64,000 nucleotides of DNA from Flavobacterium sp. I-STPP5a (lineage in GTDB: Bacteria > Bacteroidota > Bacteroidia > Flavobacteriales > Flavobacteriaceae). Every line of letters starts with the position of its first letter. Positions within the stretch are counted from its first letter, which is position 1. The stretch is from contig NZ_VHLM01000010.1 of the NCBI RefSeq assembly GCF_009764685.1, positions 62,001 through 126,000 of the forward strand, given 5' to 3'. A model generated the notes under the pieces. The model did no database searches and was not told the DNA's origin. It saw only the letters and a list, made by a program, of their open reading frames with translations. This document shows positions 44,015-53,218 of the stretch, piece by piece. Both the position numbers and the translations under genes were made by a program.

Positions 44015-44878
44015 ATGGATACAAAAGATCTCTTAAAAAAAGTTCGAAAAATAGAAATTAAAACGAGGAGATTGAGCGATCACATCTTCTCGGGGGAATA
44101 TCATACCTCATTTAAAGGACGTGGAATGACCTTTAGTGAGGTGCGACAGTACCAATATGGGGATGATATTCGGGCAATTGACTGGAATGTAACCGCAAGG
44201 TATAATGAAGCACACGTAAAAGTTTTTGAGGAAGAACGAGAGCTGACCATGATGCTAATGGTAGATATCTCGGGATCAGAAAGTTTTGGTTCTAAAAATC
44301 AATTTAAGAAAGATATTGTTACAGAGATTGCGGCAACTATGGCTTTTTCAGCTACTCAAAACAATGATAAGATTGGTTTAATTTTGTTTTCTGACCAAAT
44401 AGAATTGTATATTCCGCCAAAAAAAGGAAGGTCGCATGTATTAAGAATCATTAGAGAGTTGATAGAGTTTGAGCCAAAGAGCAAAAAAACAGATTTAGCG
44501 CAAGCCTTAAAGTTTTTATCAGGAACTCAAAAAAAGAAAGCAATTGTATTTGTTATTTCTGATTTTATGGCAAACGGTTATGAACAAACACTAAAAATTG
44601 CTGCCAAAAAACATGATGTTACTGGAATACGAGTATATGATATTCGGGAAGAAAAAATGCCTGATTTAGGAATGGTTCCTATGCTTGATGCCGAAACAGG
44701 TGCTATTGAGTTGATTAACACAGGGTCTAAATCAGTTCGTACTAGTTATGAAAAACACTACCATGATAAGGTAAATTATTTTAAGGAAACGTTTAGTAAA
44801 TCAGGTTCAGGTGTGGTGAACACAAGAGTTGATGAAAGTTATGTGACTAAGTTGCTGAGTTACTTTAAATCGAGATGA
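44015..44878 (+). CDS. DUF58 protein (VWA-like)
   Basis: 287 residues. The DUF58 signature FSEVRQYQYGDDIRAIDWNVTAR is near residue 43, followed by a VWA-type metal site DISGSESFG and a C-terminal helical part. DUF58 proteins accompany MoxR ATPases; no membrane segment is seen, so it is probably cytosolic and bound to the MoxR complex. Confidence 0.92.
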   Translation: MDTKDLLKKVRKIEIKTRRLSDHIFSGEYHTSFKGRGMTFSEVRQYQYGDDIRAIDWNVTARYNEAHVKVFEEERELTMMLMVDISGSESFGSKNQFKKDIVTEIAATMAFSATQNNDKIGLILFSDQIELYIPPKKGRSHVLRIIRELIEFEPKSKKTDLAQALKFLSGTQKKKAIVFVISDFMANGYEQTLKIAAKKHDVTGIRVYDIREEKMPDLGMVPMLDAETGAIELINTGSKSVRTSYEKHYHDKVNYFKETFSKSGSGVVNTRVDESYVTKLLSYFKSR

Positions 44879-44983
44879 TAAATTCAGATTTTTGATAAAA
44901 AATAAATAGAAGTTTCGGGATTAAATAGGCATTACAAATAGTTTACCAGCAATCAAAAATCAAAAGAGGTTCAATAATACAAC

Positions 44984-46615
44984 ATGAAAAAACATTTATA
45001 TCTACTGCTATTGCTGCTTTCTACGGCTGTTTTTGCACAACAAAAGCAAGTGGTTACAAGTATTGATACAATTAAAAATAAGATTGGTGCCGAGTTTAAG
45101 TTGACTATAAAAACAACGGTAGATTCGTCAAGCCGTGTACTTTTTCCAAAATCAAGAAACTTTGGCGCATTAGAAGTCATTCAGTCTTATCCAGTTGATA
45201 CCGTTAAAATAGAAGGTCGATATGAATTGACAAAAAGATATGGACTTACCCAATTTGATTCTGGGAGGTATGTTATTCCTAGGTTTAAAATTTTCATCAA
45301 CAACCAAGCCTTTCTTACGGATTCACTTTTAGTAGAAGTTGCCAATGTGCAAGTGGATACACTAAAACAAAAAATGTATGACATTAAAGACATTGCTCCA
45401 GCAGAGGAGACTATGGGTAACTGGTGGAAATATGTTTTGGCAATTCTATTACTTGCAGGGATAGCCGTTTTAGTTTATTGGTTTCTAAAAAAGCGTCAGG
45501 AGAAAAAATTACAACAAGAAGTTTTTAAAACTCCTATTGAAAAAGCAACAACATTACTAGATACCCTAGAGCGAAAAGAACTTTGGCAAAAAGGAGAAGT
45601 CAAGGCTTATTATAGTGAATTAACAGATATTGCTAGAAATTATATCGAAGAAGCGATTGAAATTCCAGCCATGGAAAGCACAACATCTGAGTTGATTCAG
45701 GGATTAAGAGCGGCTTCTGTCAAAAAGAAAATGACACTTTCACAGGAAATTATTGAAAACCTGGAGCGAGTTTTAAAGCAGGCCGATTTAGTAAAATTTG
45801 CCAAATCAAAACCTCTTGATTTCGAAATAACGGAGGATCGCAACAAAATTCAAAAAGTTATTTTAACGTTAGATAAATCAATTCCAGTTGAGGTTCCTCT
45901 TGAAGAAGAATTACTTTTAAACGAAGCTCAAAAACAAAAACAAATTGAATTGCAATTACGCAAGCAAAGAAAAAAACGCATTCAAACCGCTATTGCAAGT
46001 GTTGTTTTTCTTGTAACAGCTGTGACCGCTTATTTTATTGCAACTAGAGGTTTTGATTTTGTAAAAGACAACATTATGGGTCACCCTACTAAGGAATTAT
46101 TAGAGGGAGAATGGGTGAAAAGTGAATACGGAAATCCCGGTATTATCATTGAAACTCCAAAGGTTTTAAAACGTGTAGATCTTACCAAAACGCTTCCTAA
46201 AAACGGAATGGCATTGATCAAAGAAATGCAATCTTTTGGTTATGGTAGCATTGTAGATCGTTTTTATGTAATGGTTTCTACTTTAAAATATAAGGCCGAA
46301 ACTCAAATTGACTTGGCCAAATCAATAGATGGCGCTTTACAATCTCTAGAAGCACAAGGAGCACAAAACATGATTGTCAAGCAAGAAGAATTTGAAACGC
46401 CAGAAGGTGTAAAAGGATTAAAAGCTTACGGAACTTTTTCTCAACTGGACAGCCAAAACAAAACTACAGCACGAATGTATTATGAGGCACTATTGTTTAG
46501 TCAAGAAGGCGGTTTGCAACAAATTTTAATTTTTCATGAAGAAGGAGATTCTTATGGAAATGAAATTTCGGAACGGGTTTTAAATACTGTCGAATTAAAA
46601 CAAGCAAGTAAATAA
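44984..46615 (+). CDS. Bat-locus membrane protein (BatD-like/DUF4381-type layout)
   Basis: 543 residues. Sec signal (MKKHLYLLLLLLSTAVFAQ), an exported beta-rich domain to about 135, a membrane segment (YVLAILLLAGIAVLVYWFL, about 147-165), a cytosolic helical domain, a second membrane segment near 340 (IASVVFLVTAVTAYFIA) and a final exported domain. The region EKATTLLDTLERKELWQKGEVKAYYSELTDIARNY resembles the cytosolic part of BatD. Its stop overlaps the BatA start (TAATG), indicating coupling. Confidence 0.8.
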   Translation: MKKHLYLLLLLLSTAVFAQQKQVVTSIDTIKNKIGAEFKLTIKTTVDSSSRVLFPKSRNFGALEVIQSYPVDTVKIEGRYELTKRYGLTQFDSGRYVIPRFKIFINNQAFLTDSLLVEVANVQVDTLKQKMYDIKDIAPAEETMGNWWKYVLAILLLAGIAVLVYWFLKKRQEKKLQQEVFKTPIEKATTLLDTLERKELWQKGEVKAYYSELTDIARNYIEEAIEIPAMESTTSELIQGLRAASVKKKMTLSQEIIENLERVLKQADLVKFAKSKPLDFEITEDRNKIQKVILTLDKSIPVEVPLEEELLLNEAQKQKQIELQLRKQRKKRIQTAIASVVFLVTAVTAYFIATRGFDFVKDNIMGHPTKELLEGEWVKSEYGNPGIIIETPKVLKRVDLTKTLPKNGMALIKEMQSFGYGSIVDRFYVMVSTLKYKAETQIDLAKSIDGALQSLEAQGAQNMIVKQEEFETPEGVKGLKAYGTFSQLDSQNKTTARMYYEALLFSQEGGLQQILIFHEEGDSYGNEISERVLNTVELKQASK

Positions 46616-47616
46616 TGGACAAAATCACTTTTTTAAACCCAGAATTTTTTTGGTTGTTTGTATTAATCCCAGTTGTTATTTTTTGGTTTTTCCAAAAAAA
46701 TAAGCAGCAATCGGCTACCTTAAAAATGAGTTCATTGGAAGGATTCAAAGGTTCAGAATCATTTTTGACCAAGTTAAAACCAATGTTAAACGTTTTGAGA
46801 GTACTTGCTTTGTGTTCATTAATCATTGCATTGGCACGACCAAGAACGGTAGATATTAGCAATAAAACTAAAACTACAAAAGGGATTGATATTGTAATGG
46901 CAATTGACGTATCAGGAAGTATGCTTGCCAAAGATTTGAAACCTAATAGAATGGAAGCCCTCAAGAGAGTAGCAGCCTATTTTGTTCAAGAAAGACCAAA
47001 TGACCGAATTGGGCTTGTGGTTTATGCCTCTGAAGCGTATACAAAAACACCAGTAACCAGTGATAAAGCTGTTATTCTTAATGCCATTAACAGCATTAAA
47101 TATGACAATGTTTTGCAAGACGGAACCGGAATTGGTATGGGATTAGCAACTGCAGTAAACAGATTAAAAGACAGTCAAGCTAAAAGCAAAGTGGTTATTT
47201 TATTGACTGATGGTGTAAATAATGCCGGATTTATTGAGCCAGAAACGGCATCTGACATTGCTAAACAATACGGAATAAAAGTGTATACAGTAGGAATTGG
47301 TACTAATGGTATGGCAATGTTTCCATATGCTATTGCGCCTAATGGAAAATTTTTGTTCCAAATGATGAAAGTGGAGATTGATGAACAATTAATGAAAAAT
47401 ATTGCCAAGAAAACCGATGGAAAATATTTTAGAGCAACCAGTAATAATAAGTTAGCCGAGATTTATGCATCGATTAATAAGCTAGAGACTACAGAAATAG
47501 AAGAACTTAAGTTTTATGATTATGATGAAAAATTCAGACCGTTTATATGGTTTGCTGGATTTTTAGTATTGCTGGAAGTAGGATTAAGAAATACGGTTTT
47601 TAGAAGCTTTGTATAA
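46615..47616 (+). CDS. batA: VWA-domain membrane protein BatA
   Basis: 333 residues with two N-terminal membrane segments (FFWLFVLIPVVIFWFF and VLRVLALCSLIIALA) and one C-terminal segment. The VWA MIDAS motif is AIDVSGSMLAKD with later T and D residues in LLTDGVNN. N-terminal PEFFWL is typical for BatA. It probably acts with BatB at the inner membrane as target of the MoxR ATPase. The next gap (47617-47681) carries ACTGCGAC-type micro-repeats. Confidence 0.93.
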   Translation: MDKITFLNPEFFWLFVLIPVVIFWFFQKNKQQSATLKMSSLEGFKGSESFLTKLKPMLNVLRVLALCSLIIALARPRTVDISNKTKTTKGIDIVMAIDVSGSMLAKDLKPNRMEALKRVAAYFVQERPNDRIGLVVYASEAYTKTPVTSDKAVILNAINSIKYDNVLQDGTGIGMGLATAVNRLKDSQAKSKVVILLTDGVNNAGFIEPETASDIAKQYGIKVYTVGIGTNGMAMFPYAIAPNGKFLFQMMKVEIDEQLMKNIAKKTDGKYFRATSNNKLAEIYASINKLETTEIEELKFYDYDEKFRPFIWFAGFLVLLEVGLRNTVFRSFV

Positions 47617-47681
47617 TGACAGTCGCTCTCACAGTTTTCAGTTCAAAACTATAGCGGAATACTGCGACTAAAAGTAAAAAA
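47617..47681 (+). repeat. Micro-repeat gap between batA and batB
   Basis: Contains CAGTCGC and ACTGCGACT arms (6-bp core AGTCGC/GCGACT) and CAGTTTTCAGTT, the same repeat family as 43934-44009 and 53134-53176. No reading frame. Confidence 0.45.
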
Positions 47682-48713
47682 ATGGAATTAGACGAAAAAA
47701 AATATTTATACCTCTTATTGATACTGCCTCTAGTAGTGTTGGTTTTTTTATTCAATTTATATTGGAAAAGAAAGAAACAACGTGAATTTGGTGATTTAGA
47801 AATGGTGAAAAAACTGAGTCCAGACAGCTCCATGTTTAAACCTGTTCTAAAAATTGTAATTTTTATTTTGGCTTTACTAGGGCTTATTATTGGTCTGGTA
47901 AACCCAAAGATTGGAACTAAAATGGAAACGGTAAAACGCGAAGGAATTGATATTGTTTTTGCTGTGGATGTCTCCAAAAGTATGCTGGCCGAAGATATAG
48001 CGCCAAACCGATTGGACAAAAGCAAGCAAATTGTTTCGCAAATTATCAACCAGCTTGGTAGTGACCGTATAGGAATTGTTGCCTATGCCGGGAGTGCTTT
48101 TCCAGTTTTGCCCATCACTACGGATTATAGTGTGGCTAAAATGTTTTTACAAAGCATGAATACAGATATGGTTTCCTCTGTAGGGACATCATTTAATGAG
48201 GCTATCAAGTTATCAGCTACTTATTTTGATGATAAGAAAACGAGCAAGCTTTTAATTATGATTTCAGATGGTGAAGATCATAATGAAGGTGCAGAAGCTG
48301 CAGCAGAAGAAGCCGCTAAACTAGGAATTAAAATTATCACTATAGGAGTAGGTACCGAAAAAGGAGGAACAATTCCACTAAAACGAAACGGTGTTGTTGA
48401 AGGTTTTAAAAAAGACAGCAATAATGAAGTTGTAATTACAAAGTTGGTGCCTGAAAGTTTAACATTGATTGCAAAAACCACAAAAGGAGGGTATGTAAAC
48501 GGAAATAACACAAAAGAAGTTTTAGAATATGTCAAAAATGCATTAAACAATATTCAAAAAACCGAATTTGAAGCTACGGAAATGGCCGATTTTCAATCGC
48601 AATTTCAATGGTTTTTAGGCTTTGCCTTTTTGTTGTTATTTGCAGATGTTTTTCTATTGGAAAGAAAAACAAGTTGGGTTAAGAAATTGGATTTATTTAA
48701 CGAGAATAAATAA
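47682..48713 (+). CDS. batB: VWA-domain membrane protein BatB
   Basis: 343 residues, paralogous to BatA: membrane segments at the N-terminus (about residues 8-26 and 59-77) and one near the C-terminus, and a VWA domain with MIDAS AVDVSKSMLAED and SDGEDHNEG. Periplasmic placement of the VWA domain is likely. Like other BatB proteins it would form a complex with BatA and the TPR proteins. Confidence 0.92.
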   Translation: MELDEKKYLYLLLILPLVVLVFLFNLYWKRKKQREFGDLEMVKKLSPDSSMFKPVLKIVIFILALLGLIIGLVNPKIGTKMETVKREGIDIVFAVDVSKSMLAEDIAPNRLDKSKQIVSQIINQLGSDRIGIVAYAGSAFPVLPITTDYSVAKMFLQSMNTDMVSSVGTSFNEAIKLSATYFDDKKTSKLLIMISDGEDHNEGAEAAAEEAAKLGIKIITIGVGTEKGGTIPLKRNGVVEGFKKDSNNEVVITKLVPESLTLIAKTTKGGYVNGNNTKEVLEYVKNALNNIQKTEFEATEMADFQSQFQWFLGFAFLLLFADVFLLERKTSWVKKLDLFNENK

Positions 48714-48761
48714 TTATTTTCAAAAGGTTTTCAAAACCCTTTGGACATAGAGCTACAATAA

Positions 48762-49523
48762 ATGAAAAGATTTAAAATAATTATAGTTGCTTTTTTAATC
48801 AGTGCTTTTTGCGGTACAGCCGGATTGCTTGCGCAACAAAAAGACCGAATTTTGCCCAAAGCAAACCAAGAATATGCGGACAATAAATTTGCGGAAGCTG
48901 AAGCCAATTATAGAATTTCGGATTCAAAATTCCCTAATAAAGCTGCTGCGCCTTTTAATCTTGGAAACAGTATCTACAAGCAAAAACAGTCTAGTGAAGC
49001 CAAATTTGCTTTTGCGAAAGCCTTAAAAAACTCGAAAACCAGACCCGAAAAACATCGTGCTTTTCATAACCTAGGAAATGTATTCATGAATGAAAAGGAT
49101 TACGCTCAAGCCGTAGAGGCCTATAAAAATGCGTTGCGTAATGATCCAAAGGATGAGGAAACACGTTATAATTATGCCTTGGCTAAAAAAATGCTAAAAG
49201 ACAATCCGCCGAAGGACGACAAGAAAAAAGACGATAAGAAAGATAAGGATAAGGATAAAAAAGACGACAAGAAAGACGGAGAAAAAGATAAAAAGGACGA
49301 CAAGGAAAAAGATAAAAAGGACGACAAAGGGGATCAGGATAAGCAAAATAAAGATCCGAAACCAAATGAAAAAGGAGAGCCTAAACCTGCGCCAGGAGGA
49401 ATCTCTAAAGACCGTTTAGAAAATCTTTTAGACGCTGTAAATAAAGAGGAAAAGAAAATTCAAGACAAGGTTAATGCCCAAAAAGTAAAAGGAAAACCAG
49501 TTAAAACAGAAAAAGATTGGTAA
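48762..49523 (+). CDS. batC: TPR protein BatC with a Lys/Asp-rich tail
   Basis: 253 residues. Sec signal, then TPR repeats (about residues 27-145: PFNLGNSIYKQKQ and HNLGNVFMNEKDYAQAVEAYKN are clear). Residues ~147-200 are a low-complexity tail of KDDKK and KDKDK units, encoded by a simple GAYAAR run, then a short conserved end. TPRs probably bind BatB or BatD; the role of the charged tail is unknown. Confidence 0.9.
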   Translation: MKRFKIIIVAFLISAFCGTAGLLAQQKDRILPKANQEYADNKFAEAEANYRISDSKFPNKAAAPFNLGNSIYKQKQSSEAKFAFAKALKNSKTRPEKHRAFHNLGNVFMNEKDYAQAVEAYKNALRNDPKDEETRYNYALAKKMLKDNPPKDDKKKDDKKDKDKDKKDDKKDGEKDKKDDKEKDKKDDKGDQDKQNKDPKPNEKGEPKPAPGGISKDRLENLLDAVNKEEKKIQDKVNAQKVKGKPVKTEKDW

Positions 49524-49543
49524 TTCAATTAGAGATTTTGAAA

Positions 49544-51289
49544 ATGAAAAAATACATTGCAGCGATTGTTTTATTGGTGTGTAGCACGCTGAGCGCTCAG
49601 GTTCAGTTTGAGGCCAGAGTTAGCAAAACTACGCTAGGTTTGAATGAAAGATTGCGTATTGATTTTATGATGAATGTAGATGGCGATAACTTCGTGCAGC
49701 CATCTTTTGATGGTTTCAGAATCATTGCCGGACCTAGTCAGCAAGTGAGTCAGTCTTGGGTAAACGGGAGAAGCTCTTTTGAAAAAGCATATTCTTATTT
49801 TTTGGTGCCCAATCAAAAAGGAATTTTTGTAATCAAGTCGGCGGCTATTGAGTACAACGGGCAAATTTACAAAACAGCTCCCATAAAAATAACGGTTACA
49901 GCAGCTACAGAGCAGCCTAGAGATCCTAACGATTCTCAAATTTCTGGTGATGAAAACTTATATTTGGTTGCAGATGTTTCTAAAACAAATCCATATCTCA
50001 ATGAGCCCGTTACTGTAGTGTATAAATTGTATTTTGCAAACATTGGCATTACAAATCTTGGGGAAACAAGTAAACCCAAATATAATGATTTTTGGAGTCA
50101 AAACATTGAGATAAAACAACTAGTTGCCGAAGAAGGCATTTTTAAAGGTCAAAATTTCAGGTATATTGTTCTCAAGAAAGTAATATTGTATCCTCAAAAA
50201 TCGGGTAGACTTAAAATTGAGCCTCTTTCCTTAACCGTTGATGTGCAATTACCTACTAATCGTAGAGATATGTTTGGTAGAATGCTACTCACCGAAACTA
50301 CAAAAAGAGTTTCGGCTGGAGCCAAAACAATAAATGTAAAACCACTACCTGAAGCAGGCAAACCAGATGATTTTACCGGTGCAGTGGGTAATTTTGATTT
50401 TAAAGTTACTCCATCAAAAACTAATTTAAAACATGGTGAAAGCCTAGATTTGGTTGTGAGCGTTACCGGAAAAGGAAATTTAAAACTATTTAGTTTGCCA
50501 AAACCCGTAGTTCCAAATGCTCTGGAAATGTATGATGCCGTTCACAGCGAAGACATTAGCACACCGCTATCTGGAATGGCAGGAAAATCAGTTGATAGTT
50601 ATGCTATAGTTCCGCAATACAAAGGGAATTATCCGGTAAAACCAATGCAGTTTTCATATTTTGATTTAAGTTCTGGAACCTATAAAACCTTGCGTTCACC
50701 AGAAATCATGATACATGTACTTGATGGGCCTACGCCTGTAGATTCTACTGCTACAAAGGGTAATAAAAATAAGATTGCGACTGTAGAAAAATTTAAAAAC
50801 ATTAAGTCAAAGACTAATTTTGTTCCAATAAATAAGAAAGATTTTTTAGGGTCTAATACGTTTATGGGGTTGTTATTGCTTCCTTTTTTATTGATCCCGC
50901 TGATTGTATTGTTCAAAAAGAAGAAAGAAGCTATGGATGGTGATGTTGCTGGAAACAGAGTCCGCATGAATAACAGGTTAGCCAAGAAATATTTATCAGA
51001 AGCCAAGAAACAAATCAATAATAAAGAACTGTTTTATGTGGCATTAGAAAAAGCGATGCATAATTTCTTGAAAGCCAAACTAAATATTGAAACCTCAGAA
51101 ATGAGTAAGGATAATATTCAAGAATTATTGTTGTCTCGTAATGCAAATCCAGAAGCGGTAAATGATTTTATTGCGCTTACTGAAAATTGTGAAATAGCGC
51201 GTTATGCACCTTCATCAAGTGTCACGATTCAACAGGATTTTGACAAAGCGGTAGTTATAATTTCAGATTTAGAAAAACAGATTTCATAA
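49544..51289 (+). CDS. batD: BatD oxygen-tolerance-type protein
   Basis: 581 residues from the ATG giving MKKYIAAIVLLVCSTLSAQ; the longer frame beginning at 49517 overlaps the batC end. The exported part is made of several immunoglobulin-like beta domains (to about residue 430), followed by one membrane segment (TFMGLLLLPFLLIPLIVLF) and a cytosolic helical domain. The family has been called BatD or oxygen tolerance protein from its genetic context; the molecular function is not known. Confidence 0.92.
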   Translation: MKKYIAAIVLLVCSTLSAQVQFEARVSKTTLGLNERLRIDFMMNVDGDNFVQPSFDGFRIIAGPSQQVSQSWVNGRSSFEKAYSYFLVPNQKGIFVIKSAAIEYNGQIYKTAPIKITVTAATEQPRDPNDSQISGDENLYLVADVSKTNPYLNEPVTVVYKLYFANIGITNLGETSKPKYNDFWSQNIEIKQLVAEEGIFKGQNFRYIVLKKVILYPQKSGRLKIEPLSLTVDVQLPTNRRDMFGRMLLTETTKRVSAGAKTINVKPLPEAGKPDDFTGAVGNFDFKVTPSKTNLKHGESLDLVVSVTGKGNLKLFSLPKPVVPNALEMYDAVHSEDISTPLSGMAGKSVDSYAIVPQYKGNYPVKPMQFSYFDLSSGTYKTLRSPEIMIHVLDGPTPVDSTATKGNKNKIATVEKFKNIKSKTNFVPINKKDFLGSNTFMGLLLLPFLLIPLIVLFKKKKEAMDGDVAGNRVRMNNRLAKKYLSEAKKQINNKELFYVALEKAMHNFLKAKLNIETSEMSKDNIQELLLSRNANPEAVNDFIALTENCEIARYAPSSSVTIQQDFDKAVVIISDLEKQIS

Positions 51290-51354
51290 TTAGAGTATTA
51301 AAATTAATTTTTAAGTAAAAAGACTTTGTGCCTCTGTGGCAAATAAATATTATA

Positions 51355-52098
51355 ATGAGAAACATATTATATCTACTTTTATTTTCAACCCAATTTTTCT
51401 TTGCCCAAAGAGGTTTTGAGAACGGCAACGCTTTATATGCAAAAGGAAAGTATACTGAGGCTGCAGCGGCTTATGAAAGTGTTTTAAAAAACAACCAACA
51501 CTCATCAGAGTTGTATTTTAATTTGGGTAATGCCTACTATAAGCTTAATCAAGTAGCGCCTGCTATTTACAATTATGAGAAAGCCCTTGTAATAAATCCA
51601 GAAAACGTTGAGGCGGCAGGGAACTTAAAATTCGCCCAAAAAAGAACCATTGATGAGTTTAAGGTGATTCCTAAAGTAGGCTTTGCAAAACTCATACAAG
51701 ACTTTACGGGACAGTTTGACTATGACGTTTGGGGAAAGATTGTATTAGGTTTTTCATTTTTATTTTTCACGTTCTTTTTGGTATATTATTTTTCTCGAAA
51801 ACCACTTTTAAAAAGAGTTTTCTTTACCGGAATGAGTGTAGCTTTTGTATTGCTTCTGGTTGTACTTTCGGCTGCATTTTTTGAGAAAAAGTATTATTAT
51901 TCTGAACGACCGGCGATCGTTTTTGCCGAAAAAACAGATGTGAAAAAAGAACCGAGAGAAGGTGGAAAGCCATTGTTAGCAATACATGAAGGAGCCAAAG
52001 TCTACGTTTTTGAAACTATTGGGAAATGGAAAAAAATCCAACTCACAGATGGAACTTCTGGCTGGATTGAAAGTAGTGCGATTAAGGAAGTGAAGTAG
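51355..52098 (+). CDS. batE: BatE: TPR plus membrane segments plus SH3-like domain
   Basis: 247 residues from the ATG at 51355 (MRNILYLLLFSTQFFFAQ), chosen over an upstream GTG that lies in a micro-repeat. TPR units (LYFNLGNAYYKLNQVAPAIYNYEKAL) occupy residues ~20-95, two membrane segments ~130-180, and a C-terminal bacterial SH3 domain (EGAKVYVFETIGKWKKIQL, SGWIESSAIKEV). It completes the bat operon; its stop lies 1 base from the stop of convergent cvpA. Confidence 0.9.
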   Translation: MRNILYLLLFSTQFFFAQRGFENGNALYAKGKYTEAAAAYESVLKNNQHSSELYFNLGNAYYKLNQVAPAIYNYEKALVINPENVEAAGNLKFAQKRTIDEFKVIPKVGFAKLIQDFTGQFDYDVWGKIVLGFSFLFFTFFLVYYFSRKPLLKRVFFTGMSVAFVLLLVVLSAAFFEKKYYYSERPAIVFAEKTDVKKEPREGGKPLLAIHEGAKVYVFETIGKWKKIQLTDGTSGWIESSAIKEVK

Positions 52099-52099
52099 A

Positions 52100-52612
52100 T
52101 TATTCTTTACTTTTTTTCTTCAAACTGCTATACCACTCTTGTAAGGAAGGGTAGAGGTAAGCAGCAGTTTTTTGAACAGGATTGTAAAATATGGATTTAT
52201 CAAGTGTTTCTTTCTTGATCAAAATATGATTGTAATTTATTTTTTCAAAAATTGAAAATACAATTCCTAAGATTAAAACGGTTTTTAATATTCTAAAAAA
52301 ACCACCACCTATAGAATTGGCCCATCCCAAGAAAGCAAAACTCGCTATCCCAGTGAGGAATTTACCTAAAAATGTTACTGCTACAACAACGATTAAAAAC
52401 GTAATCATAAACGCTATTACTTGGATGGTATTGGGATTCCAGTTTACAAATCCCGAAATGATTTCTTTTGTGAAAAATGAAAATTTAATTGCCAAATAGA
52501 TTCCTAATACTAACGAAACTAAGGAAGCTAGTTCAACAAAAAGACCATTTTTTAAACCTTTAAACCCAGCAAAAGCTAGTAATGCACCTAATATAATATC
52601 TAGAAAACTCAT
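52100..52612 (-). CDS. CvpA family membrane protein
   Basis: 170 residues from ATG 52612 (MSFLDIILGALLAFAGFKG); the upstream in-frame ATG would add an implausible 20 residues. Four hydrophobic segments and the family pattern GLKNGLFVELASLVSLVLGIYLA and GFFRILKTVLILGIVFS are present. CvpA proteins are inner-membrane proteins linked to colicin V production and to stress in other bacteria. Convergent with batE. Confidence 0.9.
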   Translation of the reverse strand: MSFLDIILGALLAFAGFKGLKNGLFVELASLVSLVLGIYLAIKFSFFTKEIISGFVNWNPNTIQVIAFMITFLIVVVAVTFLGKFLTGIASFAFLGWANSIGGGFFRILKTVLILGIVFSIFEKINYNHILIKKETLDKSIFYNPVQKTAAYLYPSLQEWYSSLKKKSKE

Positions 52613-52691
52613 AAAAACAAAAATATAGTGATTTAAATAAAGAACAAAAATAAAAGAATTGTTGACTATCAATTGCCAATTTTCAAGTTCT

Positions 52692-52699
52692 TATCTTTG
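52692..52699 (+). promoter_or_regulatory. Candidate -7 element upstream of the 118-residue gene
   Basis: TATCTTTG, 61 bases before the ATG; a TTG lies 16 bases upstream, slightly short of the usual spacing. Confidence 0.45.
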
Positions 52700-52760
52700 T
52701 GCAAATAATTTTATGAGTTGTACATCAATAATTCATAATCCATCATTCAAATTTTAAACA

Positions 52761-53117
52761 ATGTCCAGAGATATACAACTAAAAGAACGCTGGGAACAGC
52801 TGGTTCAACTACTTTCTGATCAATTTTCGCAAGGCGAGGATTTAGATCTAGATGCTATTATTTATTTAATTGGCGTGCAAGAATTAGGCAAAGTACACCA
52901 AGAATTTAAAAAAGACGAAAAACTCAATTTGATGCATATTGCCATTTGCCGTTTGTTAGAGCCGTATGGTTACTATGAATTCGAGTTTTTTGACAAAGAC
53001 GGTTGGCCTCATTACAAAGTTAAAGAGCAATTGCCAGCGTTAAAGGCAGGAGAACAATCGGTTTTGATGAAAGAAGCCATTGTGAATTATTTCTTAGAAC
53101 GTGAAGTAATTTCGTAG
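52761..53117 (+). CDS. Conserved hypothetical protein
   Basis: 118 residues, soluble and acidic, mainly helical. Notable segments are DLDAIIYLIGVQELGK and GYYEFEFFDKDGWPHYK. No signal, membrane segment or known motif. It precedes pheS in the same direction, but a micro-repeat palindrome and a candidate pheS promoter lie between. Not recognised. Confidence 0.75.
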   Translation: MSRDIQLKERWEQLVQLLSDQFSQGEDLDLDAIIYLIGVQELGKVHQEFKKDEKLNLMHIAICRLLEPYGYYEFEFFDKDGWPHYKVKEQLPALKAGEQSVLMKEAIVNYFLEREVIS

Positions 53118-53133
53118 TTGACACTCACAGACA

Positions 53134-53176
53134 CAGTTTTCAGAATGAATCTACTAGAAACTGCGACTGAAAACTG
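53134..53176 (+). repeat. Palindromic ACTGAAAAC micro-repeat upstream of pheS
   Basis: CAGTTTTCAG at 53134-53143 is perfectly complementary to CTGAAAACTG at 53167-53176; same repeat units as in the moxR-DUF58 gap. Confidence 0.6.
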
Positions 53177-53188
53177 AAAACTTTTTCA

Positions 53189-53196
53189 TAAATTTG
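53189..53196 (+). promoter_or_regulatory. Candidate -7 element for pheS
   Basis: TAAATTTG, directly after the palindrome, 22 bases before the ATG. No good TTG partner. Confidence 0.4.
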
Positions 53197-53218
53197 CACT
53201 CTCAATTACGGAAGGAAA

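Noticed and set aside
49183..49365. Minus-strand frame rich in proline, tyrosine and arginine opposite batC
   Set aside because: It is the antisense of the Lys/Asp simple-sequence run and has no independent support.
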